Source of the DNA: DATNBU01 sp964476185
GTDB taxonomy: Bacteria; Desulfobacterota; Binatia; UBA1149; CAITLU01
Direction: 5' to 3'
DNA length: 64,000 bases
Assembly: GCA_964476185.1 (NCBI GenBank)
Contig: CAYYZO010000005.1
Coordinates: forward strand, 1-64,000
Notes under the pieces: model-generated
The model's database searches: none
What the model saw: the letters and a program-made list of their open reading frames with translations, nothing else
Told to the model about the DNA's origin: nothing
Part shown: positions 16,817 to 26,424 of the stretch, one piece after another
Numbering within the stretch: position 1 is the stretch's first letter
Layout of the letters: each line of letters begins with the position of its first letter
Made by a program: the position numbers and the translations under genes

Positions 16817-16834
16817 GGTTCCCGCCGCGAGCGG

Positions 16835-17767
16835 TCAGGGCGCGTCGGTGAACGCCTCGCCCTCGGCGATGACCTCGGCCTCGCGCCGTCCGCTCGAACG
16901 GACGATCATCGCGATCGACAGCAGCACGACGGCGCCGCCGGCCACCTGCAGGGCGTGGATCTTCTCGCCGATCAGCAGCCAGGCCGCGCCCGCGCTGATC
17001 GCCGGCACCGCCAGCAGCACCATCGACGAGACGAACGCCGGCACGTAGCGGTGGGCCCAGTTCGTCAGCACATGCCCGAGCGTGCCCGGCATCAGCGCGA
17101 GCCACGCGAGCGTGAGCCAGTCGCCGGGCGTCGGGTCGCCGAGGTCCTGCCCTGTCGCGAACACCACGGCGAGGATCACGACGCCGGAGACCGTGGTCAT
17201 CCCGACCACGTAGTCCCACGCGTGCGTGCGTTCGCGGAAGCGCTTCGAGGCGAGGAAGTACGACGTGAACGCGAACAGGTTCAGGAACGCGAGGGCGTCG
17301 CCGACGAAGCTCGAAGGCTCGGCGTGGTCGGCGCCGATCACCACGAGTGCGGTCCCGGAGAACGCGATCGCCGACCAGACGATCGAGCTCGCGGCGGCCG
17401 TCTCGCCGAACAACGGGCCGGAGAAGAGCAGCACCAGGGCCGGCTGCAGCGAGCCGATGATCGTCACGTCGGTGACGCTCGTCAGCTTGAGGCTCGTGAA
17501 GTACAGCGCCTGGTGCAGCGAGAACAGCAGGCCGCCGACCAGCGACGCCTGCAGCCAGCGGCGGTCGAGCCGCCGGCGCACGCCCGGCAGCAGCAGCGTC
17601 AGCAGCATCGGCGGGATCGCGAACCAGAGACGGTAGAGCGCCGTGACCAGCCCGCCCGTCGAGACCGCCTTGATCGCGACGGCGCTCAGTCCCCAGAGCA
17701 GCGCCGTCGCGACGACCGCCCCCATGCCGAGGGCGCCGCGGCGATCGTCCGGAACCGGCGGCGACAT
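16835..17767 (-). CDS. EamA family drug/metabolite transporter
   Basis: A 310-residue integral membrane protein with ten predicted helices in two EamA repeats. The first includes ALLWGLSAVAIKAV and LFSLHQALYFTSLKLTSVT; the second includes LLAVPAISAGAAWLLIGEKI and VVLLSIAMIV. This is the usual 10-TM EamA (DMT superfamily) architecture and length. The substrate (metabolite export or uptake) cannot be predicted. It lies 81 bases downstream of nrsF on the same strand and may be read with the sigma-factor genes. Confidence 0.88.
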   Translation of the reverse strand: MSPPVPDDRRGALGMGAVVATALLWGLSAVAIKAVSTGGLVTALYRLWFAIPPMLLTLLLPGVRRRLDRRWLQASLVGGLLFSLHQALYFTSLKLTSVTDVTIIGSLQPALVLLFSGPLFGETAAASSIVWSAIAFSGTALVVIGADHAEPSSFVGDALAFLNLFAFTSYFLASKRFRERTHAWDYVVGMTTVSGVVILAVVFATGQDLGDPTPGDWLTLAWLALMPGTLGHVLTNWAHRYVPAFVSSMVLLAVPAISAGAAWLLIGEKIHALQVAGGAVVLLSIAMIVRSSGRREAEVIAEGEAFTDAP

Positions 17768-17848
17768 GGCGCGGAGTCTAGCGATGCCGCAACCGATTCC
17801 GACCGTGCGCGCGCGGGATGTGCGCGGCGGCCGAAGACGGGGCGCGAT

Positions 17849-18502
17849 TCAGCGCGACCGCAGCAGCGGAACCGACAGCAGCCCGCCGAGCCAGGCCGCC
17901 AGCAGGACCGGCGCGTAGTGCGACAGCGCGAGGTGCCACGAATCGCAGGCCTCGCACGCCATCTGCACGACCAGCGCCGAGCCGAACAGCGCCGCGCTCG
18001 CGTTGAACAGCCCGACCGCGAGCGGCTCGAGCGGCGCCAGCCGGCGCAGGACCGCGATGCCGCCGAGCCAGGCCGGCGTCGCCACGAGGATCGTCGCGCG
18101 CGTGCAGCCGAGGCCTTCGACGAGGACGGCCGAGAGGCCCGACCAGGTGCCGCCCCACGGCGACGTGACCGCGAGCAGGACCGCGAGCGCGACCGGCAGC
18201 AGGAACAGCGCGACGCGCACCCGCGCGTCGACGACGCGGCCGGGGATCGCGAGCCGCGAGGTCGCCGCGACGCTGAGGACCGCCGCGACGACGAGGATCG
18301 CGAGCAGCACGAGGAATACCGGGTCCGAGAATCGCTCGACGCCGCGAACGGCCGCGCCGGTCGCGACGGCCGCCGCGAGGATCGCCGCGGCCTGCACGAC
18401 CAGCACGGTCGCGATCGTGTGCGTGAGCCGCACGGGACGCACCGGGGCCAGGTCGCCCACCAGCGACGCGAGGAGATCCGTTTCCGCCTGCTTGTGGTTC
18501 AT
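17849..18502 (-). CDS. NrsF family (DUF1109) membrane anti-sigma factor
   Basis: A 217-residue protein with six predicted membrane helices and no catalytic motif. The sequence pattern GLGCTRATILVATPAW and CEACDSWHLALSHYAP matches DUF1109/NrsF, in which conserved cysteines sense oxidants or heavy metals (known for Caulobacter NrsF). The ATG overlaps the stop of the sigma-factor gene, the normal arrangement for a cognate pair. It presumably holds the ECF sigma factor at the inner membrane until a stress signal releases it. Confidence 0.82.
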   Translation of the reverse strand: MNHKQAETDLLASLVGDLAPVRPVRLTHTIATVLVVQAAAILAAAVATGAAVRGVERFSDPVFLVLLAILVVAAVLSVAATSRLAIPGRVVDARVRVALFLLPVALAVLLAVTSPWGGTWSGLSAVLVEGLGCTRATILVATPAWLGGIAVLRRLAPLEPLAVGLFNASAALFGSALVVQMACEACDSWHLALSHYAPVLLAAWLGGLLSVPLLRSR

Positions 18503-19032
18503 CCGTCACTCCCGAGCAGCGCCTGCCGGAGCGCTCCGTAGGCGCGATGCGCCCTCACCTTCAACGCCGACGGCGTCACGCCCGCGCGGCCGGCGGCCTC
18601 CTCGACCGAGAGCCCCTCGAGCTTGAGCATCGAGAACGCCTCGCGCTGCGCCGCGGGAAGGCGCTCCAGCAACTCGAGGAAGCGGCTCCAGCCGAACGCG
18701 GGCTCCTCGGCGGCCTGCTCCGGCCCGTCGTCGGCGCTGACCTCGAGGTCGCCGCGGCGGCGCCGGCTCCGCAGGTGGTCGATGAAACGGCTGCGCGCGA
18801 TCGCGTAGAACCACGGCTCGAACGCGCGGCCGGGCTCGAACGTGTGGCGCACGCGGTGCATCGTCAGCAGCACGTCCTGGCAGACGTCGGCGACGGCTTC
18901 CTCGTCGCGCAGCCGCCGCTTCAGGTAGGCGCGAAGCTGCGGCTCGAGCGCCTCGAGCAGCGTGCGGTAGGCCTGCTGGTCGCCGCCCTGGGCAGCGAGC
19001 AGCAGCGCCGCGTAGTCCTCGCCGGTTTTCAC
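18499..19032 (-). CDS. ECF RNA polymerase sigma factor paired with NrsF
   Basis: A sigma-70 family factor of 177 residues carrying region 2 (AVADVCQDVLLTMHR, then PWFYAIARSRFIDHLRSR) and region 4 (RLPAAQREAFSMLKLEGLS, GVTPSALKVRAHRAYGALR). Downstream coupling to an NrsF-type anti-sigma gene fits the SigF/ECF16-type pairs that respond to oxidative or metal stress. The start is uncertain: GTG 19032 has a GGGAGG about 14 bases upstream, while TTG 19074 would add 14 residues without a ribosome-binding site. Confidence 0.88.
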   Translation of the reverse strand: MKTGEDYAALLLAAQGGDQQAYRTLLEALEPQLRAYLKRRLRDEEAVADVCQDVLLTMHRVRHTFEPGRAFEPWFYAIARSRFIDHLRSRRRRGDLEVSADDGPEQAAEEPAFGWSRFLELLERLPAAQREAFSMLKLEGLSVEEAAGRAGVTPSALKVRAHRAYGALRQALLGSDG

Positions 19033-19101
19033 GTCTGCGGTCTGTGCCTCCCGTCGAACGCCTCGGCGGCCCAAGGGGAAGACGCCGTGCGCACGCCGCG
19101 G

Positions 19102-22100
19102 TTACGGCCGGACTTCGCCGCTCCCGCGATTTTCCGGCCGATGCCCGGCGGCCGCGTCCGTCACGTCCTGCCAGCGCAGACCGTCCGGCCACTCCGGGAA
19201 GAACAGCCCGAGCCGCACCGGGCGCGCCGGGTCGCGCGCCGCGAGCAACTCGCCGTAGCGCGCGAGCTGCCCGAGGTACGGCGCGCAGCGCTCCGCGATC
19301 GCGCGGGCGTCCGCCGCCCCGTCGAGCGCGCCGGTCTTGTAGTCGACGATCCAGCGCGTCCCGCCGTCGACGAACGTGCGGTCGATCTGCGCCGGCGTGA
19401 GCACGCGACCGTTCCAGCTCGTCAGTTCCCACTCCGAGCGCGCCTCGGCGTGCGCGGCCAGGATCCAGCGGCCGCGCTCGTCCCCGAGCGTCGCCGCGAG
19501 CGCGCGCTCGACGCGCGCGGCGGCTTCGTCGAGCTGGGCCGGCGGCACGCCGCGGCTGCGCAGCACGTGCGCGATCGCCGGCCTCTCCGCCCGGACGCGC
19601 TCCTCCGGCCAGGCCCCGACGCCGTCGTTCGCGATGCGTTCGGCGAACGCGTGGAACGCGATGCCGATGCGCGCGGCGAGGCCGTCGCCGGCGACCGTTT
19701 CCGTGTCGATGCGAACCGGCTCGGAGGGCCTCTCGGTCGCGACCGAGCGGTCCTCGACGCTGCGTGCGGGCGAGAGCGCGAAACCGTCGCGCAGCCGGAC
19801 GAGCGTGCGCCGCGACGCGGCCGAAGCCGGAGCGGCCGCCGTGCGCCGTTCCGCCGCGTCGACGGGAAGGCCCGGCTCGAGCGCCGCGAGCAGCGAGCCC
19901 TTCGAGGGCGCGCCGTCCTTCGTCAGCCGCCCGGCGGGAGACGAGAGCACGAGCCGCCGCTCGGCGCGCGTCGCGGCGACGTACAGCAGCCGAAGGCTCT
20001 CGTTGGCCTCGCGACCGGACTCGCGGAACGCGAGGAAGTCGTACTTGTCGCCGTCGGCGTCCTCGCGCCCGCGCGCGGCACGAGGCGCCACGAGCATCAG
20101 GCGCCCGGACGTGCCGTCGGTCTCGATCGCGAGCGGCGGCGCCGAGCCGCGCCCGGATCCGCGCCCGAGCGCCGGCAGCACCACGGTGTCGAACTGCAGG
20201 CCCTTGGCCTTGTGCATCGTCATGATCTCGACGTCCGCCTCGGCGTCCGAGTCCACCGGCGCCTCGGTCGCGCGCAGCCGCCGCGCGAGGTCGTCGAGGT
20301 CGATCGCCGCGCCGGCCGGCCGGCTCGAGAGCACGTCGAAGAACGACTCGGCCTCGAGCGCCGCCAGCGCGGGGGCGCCGGCCGGGCCGCCGAGCCGGAG
20401 CCACGCCGAGCGCACCGCGATGTCGAGGCTGCGCAGCGCGAGGTCGCGCGCAGCGGCGCCGGTCACTTCGAGGAGCCGTGCGATGCGACGACGGGCGTCC
20501 CCGCTCGTGCGCGCGAGCGCCGTTTCGTCGGCGAGCAGCAGCGGTATCGGCGTCGTGCGTCGAGACGAGCCGGCTGACGCGACGTCCGGCTCGACGAGCG
20601 CGGCGATGTCGGCGAGCGCGAGGCCGACCAGGCGCGAGCGCAGCAGCGCGAGCCAGGCCAGGCGGTCGCCCGGGTGCACGAGCGCGCGCGTGAGCGCCTC
20701 GAGCTCGACCACCGACGGACGGTCCGCGAGCCAGTCGAGGCCGGGGGCGCGCAAGCGAAGGTCGGGATGCGCGGCCTCGAGCGCCCGCAGCAGCGGCAGC
20801 GCGTGGTTGCGCGAGCGCACGAGCACGGCGACCGGCACGCGGCCGCGCCTCGGCGGCCGCTCGCCGTCCCTCTGCGCGCGCACCTCCGCGGCGATGAGGT
20901 CGGCGAGCCCGGCCGCCTCGATCGCGTCCGCGTCGGCGGCCTTCTCGCCGCCGGGACCCGACGTCCACAGCACGAACTCCACGTCGGGACCGGCGCCGGC
21001 CTTCGGCCCGGCCGACGCCGGCGCGAACGCGACCAGCGATCGCGTCGCGTCGTCGCGATCGCCGAGCAGGATCGGGAAGACGCGGCCCACCCAGTCCACC
21101 ACCGTCGTCGTCGAGCGGAAGTTCACCGACAGCGCCAGCGACTCGAGCACGCAGTTCTCGACGAAACCCGCGGAGGATCGCGCGGCCAGGAACAGCCCGA
21201 CCTCCGCCTTGCGGAAGCGGTAGATCGACTGCATCGGGTCGCCGACGAGGAACAGCGTCCGGCCGTCGCCCTGCTGCCAGCCCGACGTCAGGCCGCGCAG
21301 CAGCTCGCACTGCATCACGTTCGTGTCCTGGAACTCGTCGACGAGGATGTGCTCGAGGCGGGCGTCGAGCTTCTCGAGCGTCTCGCCGGGCGCGAGCGCG
21401 GCGACCGCGCCGATGCCGATCTCGCCGTAATCGACCTCGCGGCGCTCGCGGAACACGTGCCAGAGCTCGCCGAGGCAGTGGCGGAGCACCGCGAAGAACG
21501 CCGAGAGCGCGGCGCGGCCGTCGGCCGAGAACGTCGTCGACGTCGGCAGCAGCGCGCCGTGGCGAAGGCGACCGGTCCAGCGCGCTGCGCCGTCGCCGGG
21601 AAGGTCCGCGATGTCCTCGAGGAGGTCGCCGAGCATCGTCTTCACGCGCTCGTCGCCGGCGTGGACGTCCGCGTTCGCGGTGCGCCTCGTGCGAAGCCGC
21701 TTGCCGTCGTCCTTGCCGAGCAGCGCGGCGGCCTGCTTCCACGCCGGCGCGGAGTCCGCGCCGCCGCCGAGCCGGTGCCGGTCGCCGAGCGTCGGCCACG
21801 CGCACGGCCCCTCGACGACATCGCGGCTCGCGCGCGCGAGTGCGTGGACGCGATCGACCAGCGACGGCTCGGCCCCGTCGGCGATCGTCGCGACCTCGGC
21901 GGCCACCGCGCCTTCGAGCGCCGATTCGAGGCGCGCCACGCGGTCGTCCGTGTCCTCGTGCCGACCGATCGCTCCCTCGCGCCACTGCTCGCGGCGCGCG
22001 AGCATGTCGACGAGCTGGTCCTCGAGACGGTCGAGCCCCATCTCGTAGCGCTCGAGCAGGACCTCGAGCTTCTCGCCGACGACCGCGCGGCCCGCCCCGG

Positions 22101-22599
22101 ACAGCGTGCGGCGCACGGCCTCGCGGTAGAGCGGCTCGGGATCGTCGACGACGCGCGGCGTGCTGCCGAGCCGCGACATCAGCGGCGTCGACGCGACGAC
22201 GCGCGAGCAGAAGCCGTCGATCGTGAAGACCTGCAGGCGCGACGGCGAGTGCAGCAGTTCCCAGCCGAGCTCGCGGTCGCGCGCGAGCACCGCGCGCGCC
22301 AGCTCGAAGCCCTCGCGCTCGAAGTCGTGCGCCGGCTCCCTGCCCGAGTCCGCCTCGGCGAGCGCCTCGAGGATGCGACGACGCATCTCGCCGGCCGCCT
22401 TGCGCGTGAAGGTGATCGCGAGCACCGCCTCGGGACGGTCGACTCGCGCGAGCAGCGCGAGGAAGCGCAACACGAGAAGTCCGGTCTTGCCGGAGCCCGC
22501 GGGCGCCTGCACGACGAAGCTTCGCGAGACGTCGAGCGCCTCGGCGCGCTGGCGCGCGTCGGGGATCCCCGGCTGCCCGGCGCCGTCCTGCCTGCTCAT
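19102..22599 (-). CDS. addA: AddA-like UvrD/RecB helicase-nuclease
   Basis: A 1165-residue DNA helicase for double-strand-break processing. Walker A is APAGSGKTG (residues 32-40). ILVDEFQDTNVMQ is Walker B (motif II), SIYRFRKAEV follows, and MTMHKAKGLQFDTVVLP and LRLLYVAATRAERRL are motifs V and VI. A C-terminal RecB-type nuclease region has E-containing SEWELTSWNGRVL and the catalytic VDYKTG. The ATG overlaps the stop of the upstream addB-like gene. Length and domain order match AddA. The low-complexity Arg/Ala-rich linkers reflect the high GC content. Confidence 0.9.
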   Translation of the reverse strand: MSRQDGAGQPGIPDARQRAEALDVSRSFVVQAPAGSGKTGLLVLRFLALLARVDRPEAVLAITFTRKAAGEMRRRILEALAEADSGREPAHDFEREGFELARAVLARDRELGWELLHSPSRLQVFTIDGFCSRVVASTPLMSRLGSTPRVVDDPEPLYREAVRRTLSGAGRAVVGEKLEVLLERYEMGLDRLEDQLVDMLARREQWREGAIGRHEDTDDRVARLESALEGAVAAEVATIADGAEPSLVDRVHALARASRDVVEGPCAWPTLGDRHRLGGGADSAPAWKQAAALLGKDDGKRLRTRRTANADVHAGDERVKTMLGDLLEDIADLPGDGAARWTGRLRHGALLPTSTTFSADGRAALSAFFAVLRHCLGELWHVFRERREVDYGEIGIGAVAALAPGETLEKLDARLEHILVDEFQDTNVMQCELLRGLTSGWQQGDGRTLFLVGDPMQSIYRFRKAEVGLFLAARSSAGFVENCVLESLALSVNFRSTTTVVDWVGRVFPILLGDRDDATRSLVAFAPASAGPKAGAGPDVEFVLWTSGPGGEKAADADAIEAAGLADLIAAEVRAQRDGERPPRRGRVPVAVLVRSRNHALPLLRALEAAHPDLRLRAPGLDWLADRPSVVELEALTRALVHPGDRLAWLALLRSRLVGLALADIAALVEPDVASAGSSRRTTPIPLLLADETALARTSGDARRRIARLLEVTGAAARDLALRSLDIAVRSAWLRLGGPAGAPALAALEAESFFDVLSSRPAGAAIDLDDLARRLRATEAPVDSDAEADVEIMTMHKAKGLQFDTVVLPALGRGSGRGSAPPLAIETDGTSGRLMLVAPRAARGREDADGDKYDFLAFRESGREANESLRLLYVAATRAERRLVLSSPAGRLTKDGAPSKGSLLAALEPGLPVDAAERRTAAAPASAASRRTLVRLRDGFALSPARSVEDRSVATERPSEPVRIDTETVAGDGLAARIGIAFHAFAERIANDGVGAWPEERVRAERPAIAHVLRSRGVPPAQLDEAAARVERALAATLGDERGRWILAAHAEARSEWELTSWNGRVLTPAQIDRTFVDGGTRWIVDYKTGALDGAADARAIAERCAPYLGQLARYGELLAARDPARPVRLGLFFPEWPDGLRWQDVTDAAAGHRPENRGSGEVRP

Positions 22600-25415
22600 T
22601 CGCCGCCCTCCTCGGCGTCGCCGTCGTCCTCGTCGGGCGGGCCGAGCTCGGCGATGCGGCAGAACGCCTGGCTGCCGCAGTTGCGGCACACGGCCGCCTC
22701 GCGCGGGGCGACGCGCACGTCTCCGGCGAGATACGCGTTCGCGAGTCCCGCGAGGACGTCGCGCCACTCGTCGGCCCGGGAACGGTAGTCCTCCGCCGAG
22801 CGCACGGCCTTTCGTCCCGGCGGACGGAAGCGCGCGCCGTATTCGCCGGCGCCGACGCCGTGCAGCACGCAGGCGTCGCGCGCCGAGAGGTTCGCGAACG
22901 CGATGCCGTCGACGCGCTCGCCGCGGGCTTCGAGCAGCGCGAGGTAAAGCGGAAGCTGCGGGTCCTTCGGCCGCTCGCCGTTCCAGAGCGACGGGCTCTT
23001 CGGCGTCGCCGAGGTCTTGTAGTCGAGCACGACGAGCCCGCCGTCCTCGTGGCGGTCGATGCGGTCGGCGCGGAAGCGGATCGTCAGCGGCTCCGCGGCG
23101 CCGGGCGGGAACGTCGCCGTGTCGTCGTGCTCGCTCGCGTCGACCGCCCACGCCACCGTTCGGGCGCCGCGCTCGTAGTGCATCCAGCTCGCGACGAGGT
23201 CGACGAGCCACGCGCCGACGACCGCGGCGAGGTCGGGAGCGTCCTCGAGGAAATCCTTCTGCTGCTCGAGCGCGTGCGCGGCGGCGACGCGCGCGACTTC
23301 CGCGATGTCGCGGTCGCCGAGGCCGTCGAGGTCGCTCGACGAAGGGATGTCCGTGTACGCCTTCGCGAGCGCGTCGTGCACGAGCGTGCCGCGCAGCGCC
23401 GCGTTCGGCTGCGCCTCGATCGCCTGCAGCGGCTCGGCCGCGAGACGCGTGGCGGCGAGCGCGCGAAACGGGCAGTCGGACTGGCGCGTCAGCAGCGCCG
23501 AGCCGCCCGAGCGCACGAGCGGCGCCCCGGCTTCGTCCGTCGGCAGCGGCTCGGTGGCCCCGTCGGCCGCGGCCGCGGCGAGCCACCACGGCCGCCCTTC
23601 GGCCGCGCCGGGCGGCTCGGCCGCGAGGCGCGCGAGGAACGAACTCGGCGACTGCTCCTCGCCGGCGTCGCCGGCGGCCGACCAGCTCGCCCAGACCTCG
23701 GGCGCGCTGCGAAGCACGCGCTGCCAGACGGCCGTCGCGAGCTCGCGCTCGGCGTCGACCGACACGCGCGGCATCCCGGCCTGCGTGCGCTGCCACGCGA
23801 CCGGCAGGAGCGGGTTCGGCCGCGGCGGCGGCGGGAAAGCCGTCGACGTCAGCCCGATCGCGAAGACGACGTCGAAGTCGAAGCCGGCGGCGTCGAGCAG
23901 GCTGACCACCTGCACCGAGCGGTTGGTCGCGGGCGGCTGCACCGGCACGCCCGCGCAGATCGCGCGAAGCCGCGCCAGCGCGTGGTGCGCTTCCATCCGC
24001 GGCTCGATGGCCTCCAGCGCGACGAACTCGTCGAGCGCCTCGCGCCAGCGCCGGAACAGGAGGCCCTCGGCGTCGCCCTCGAGCTCGCCGGGCCAGCCGA
24101 GGATCGCCAGGCGCTCGTGCCATTCGTTGCGCCATTCGGTCGGCGTCCGGCTGGTGCGGCGCCCCGGCTGCGGGCGAGCGGACGCCAGGCGCGTCGCGAG
24201 GCGTTCCACCAGGGCAGCCGTTTCCCCGAGTCCGCCTTGGCGCAGCGTCGTCGCGAGGCTGCCCGCGCGACCGACAAGCCGCAGCGACGACGCGCGTTCG
24301 CGCCGCAGCAGCGCCTCCGCGCGGCCGCGGAGCGCGCGCTCGCGCTGTTGATCCCCCGCCGCGAGGCCGCGCCGGCGGGGATGCGCCGCCAGCAGGATGC
24401 GCGACGCGAGCTCGAACGGGACAGGGCCGTCCTCGAGCGAGAGCAGGTCGAACGCGTTCGCGACGAGCGGATAGTCGGCCAGGCTCGGCGCCTCGGCGAA
24501 GTCGAAGCGGCGCGCCGACGACGCGCCCGGCGCGAGGATGCCCTCGGGATCGAGCTCTTCCTCGAACACGCGTTCGAGGCGGCTTCCCCACGCCGAGGTG
24601 TCGGGCGCGAGCACGCCGATGCGCAGGTCCGGACGTTCGAGCAACAGCGCCCGGATCCGCGACGCGACCGTGCGCAGCTCGGCCGTGGGCGTCGGCGCGA
24701 TCCACGCGCGCGGCTCGACCGGCGCCGCGGACGCGACGGTCGCGCGATCGCGCACGTCGGCGCCGCGTTCCCGGACGGCCTGCAGCAACCGCTCGAGCGC
24801 CGGGTCGTGCTTCTCGAAGTCGAGCGCGACGACGACGGCGGGGACGGACGACGCCAGGCGATCCCCGCGAATCGCCGCCGCGACGATCGAGGCGAGCTCG
24901 GCCGTCGTCGCGAACGCGCCCTCGTGCAGCCGGGCGCGCAGCGACGGCAGCCAGCGGCGAAACGCCTCGACGTCCTCGGTGACGGGCCCCGCCCAGGACG
25001 GTTCGCCCCACAGGCAGGTCCGCGACCAGGCGTCGGAGGCCGTCGCGGCGAGCGAGACGATGTCGAGCAGCTGGCGCGGGAGGTCGCCGGGCGCGTCGGC
25101 GATCACGCGCTCCCAGAGGACGCGCTCGGCGCCCGGCGAAAGCAGCACGCGCCCGCGCTCGCCGCGGTCGACTTCGGCGGCGAGCGCTTCGCGCCCGAGA
25201 CGATCGAGCCAGTCCGCGAGCGAATGGATCGGCGGCGTTTCGCTGACGCTGCGGCCGGCGTCGGCACGAAGCTCCGCGACGCGAAGTCGAAGGGCGCGCG
25301 CGAGACGGCGCGTCGGCGTGACGATCCAGGCCGGCGGGTCCGCGTCGAGCAACTGCAGCAACTCTTCGTCGCGGCGGCGGCCGGCGGCGCCTCGCTCGCT
25401 CGTTGCGTCGGCCAC
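22596..25415 (-). CDS. addB: AddB-like PD-(D/E)XK nuclease, DNA repair protein
   Basis: A 939-residue partner of the AddA-like helicase, close to the TIGR03623 'probable DNA repair protein' group. It has a helicase-like but degenerate N terminus (WIVTPTRRLARALR) and the nuclease motif GLVVLDYKTSATPK near the C terminus. One upstream Cys (SDCPFRALA) plus the C-terminal C-x2-C-x5-C cluster (AVCRNCGSQAFC) match the four ligands of the AddB [4Fe-4S] cluster. It starts at GTG, three bases after the DUF1499 stop, which implies re-initiation. Together with AddA it should resect DNA ends for recombination. Confidence 0.82.
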   Translation of the reverse strand: MADATSERGAAGRRRDEELLQLLDADPPAWIVTPTRRLARALRLRVAELRADAGRSVSETPPIHSLADWLDRLGREALAAEVDRGERGRVLLSPGAERVLWERVIADAPGDLPRQLLDIVSLAATASDAWSRTCLWGEPSWAGPVTEDVEAFRRWLPSLRARLHEGAFATTAELASIVAAAIRGDRLASSVPAVVVALDFEKHDPALERLLQAVRERGADVRDRATVASAAPVEPRAWIAPTPTAELRTVASRIRALLLERPDLRIGVLAPDTSAWGSRLERVFEEELDPEGILAPGASSARRFDFAEAPSLADYPLVANAFDLLSLEDGPVPFELASRILLAAHPRRRGLAAGDQQRERALRGRAEALLRRERASSLRLVGRAGSLATTLRQGGLGETAALVERLATRLASARPQPGRRTSRTPTEWRNEWHERLAILGWPGELEGDAEGLLFRRWREALDEFVALEAIEPRMEAHHALARLRAICAGVPVQPPATNRSVQVVSLLDAAGFDFDVVFAIGLTSTAFPPPPRPNPLLPVAWQRTQAGMPRVSVDAERELATAVWQRVLRSAPEVWASWSAAGDAGEEQSPSSFLARLAAEPPGAAEGRPWWLAAAAADGATEPLPTDEAGAPLVRSGGSALLTRQSDCPFRALAATRLAAEPLQAIEAQPNAALRGTLVHDALAKAYTDIPSSSDLDGLGDRDIAEVARVAAAHALEQQKDFLEDAPDLAAVVGAWLVDLVASWMHYERGARTVAWAVDASEHDDTATFPPGAAEPLTIRFRADRIDRHEDGGLVVLDYKTSATPKSPSLWNGERPKDPQLPLYLALLEARGERVDGIAFANLSARDACVLHGVGAGEYGARFRPPGRKAVRSAEDYRSRADEWRDVLAGLANAYLAGDVRVAPREAAVCRNCGSQAFCRIAELGPPDEDDGDAEEGGE

Positions 25416-25418
25416 CGG

Positions 25419-26186
25419 TCAGTCGCCCGACGGCGCGGACGGCCCGCGCACGAGCGACAGGATCGTGCGGATGCGCTCGGCGTTGACGCCGAGGTCGCCC
25501 TTGCCGTCGCGCGACTTCGAGCGCACGTCGATGCGGCTGCCGCCGCCCTCGAACGGGCGGATGCGCACGACGACGTCGTCCTGGAAGCGGAACAGGCGCG
25601 AGGTCTCGGTCGCCTCGATCCGGCCCTCCTCGCGGTTCTCGCCGGTGATGTGCATGCGCGGCATGCCGGCCAGCACGGCGCGGACGCGGTCGTAGACGAC
25701 GTCCGGGGCATCCTCGACGACGAGCGCCGCGAGGTCCGGGTACGCGGCCTGCTGCTGCGCGGCGAAGGCCTCGCCGGGATAGCCCATGTCGCGGCCGCGG
25801 TTCGGCGCCTGTTCGAGCGCCGCGACGAAGACCGGAGGATCGCCGACGTCGGTGGTGATGTCGTTGATGCGCGGCAGTCCGCTCCCACGCGACGCGCCGG
25901 CCAGCAGCGCGACGACGACCAGCACGCCCAGCGCGAGGCCGCGCGCGGCCAGCGGACGACCGCTTCGGCCCTTGCCCGGCGCCGTCGCGACGAGACCCAG
26001 CACCGACGTGACGACCCCGACGAGCGCGAGCCCGAGGCCGAGCACCATCAGCAGGAAGCCGCCGAACGGCGGGAGCACGCCGGACGCCGACCCGCCCACG
26101 CCGGCCAGCACGAACGCGACGGCGACCAGCCCGAGTTGCGACCCCATCCTGGCCGACGGCGCGACGACAACGGTTTCGGAAGTCAT
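25419..26186 (-). CDS. DUF1499 family membrane protein
   Basis: A 255-residue protein with three or four N-terminal membrane segments (GLVAVAFVLAGVGGSASG, FLLMVLGLGLALVGVVTS, LALGVLVVVALLAG). It then has a soluble DUF1499 domain beginning INDITTDVGDPPVF and ending with VVVRIRPFEGGGSRIDVRS, the family's signature. The start at 26186 is preferred to 26219 (MTSETVVV). DUF1499 has no established activity. It is first in the operon with addB and addA, although a direct link to DNA repair is not expected. Confidence 0.85.
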   Translation of the reverse strand: MTSETVVVAPSARMGSQLGLVAVAFVLAGVGGSASGVLPPFGGFLLMVLGLGLALVGVVTSVLGLVATAPGKGRSGRPLAARGLALGVLVVVALLAGASRGSGLPRINDITTDVGDPPVFVAALEQAPNRGRDMGYPGEAFAAQQQAAYPDLAALVVEDAPDVVYDRVRAVLAGMPRMHITGENREEGRIEATETSRLFRFQDDVVVRIRPFEGGGSRIDVRSKSRDGKGDLGVNAERIRTILSLVRGPSAPSGD

Positions 26187-26424
26187 GGGCGCGGATCCTA
26201 ACGCAGCGCTCGGCGCCACGGCAATGCGGCCGCGTGCGCTGCGACACGGTCGGCGGACGGTTGGCCCGGCCGCCTTCCGGCCGGCCCGCCGCCACGCCCT
26301 CCACCGCGCGCACCGGCGGGCCGCATCGACGGCGCACGCTCGTCGCCGCGCGTGTCGGCTGCACGAACCCGGCCGCGACGCAGGCCTCCTCGCGACGCTC
26401 GCGACGCGCCGCTATGGTCGGCCG

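Noticed and set aside
22860..26201. Plus-strand frame of over 1,000 residues opposite addB
   Set aside because: It is extremely Arg/Ala-rich, crosses several real genes and has no recognisable motif.
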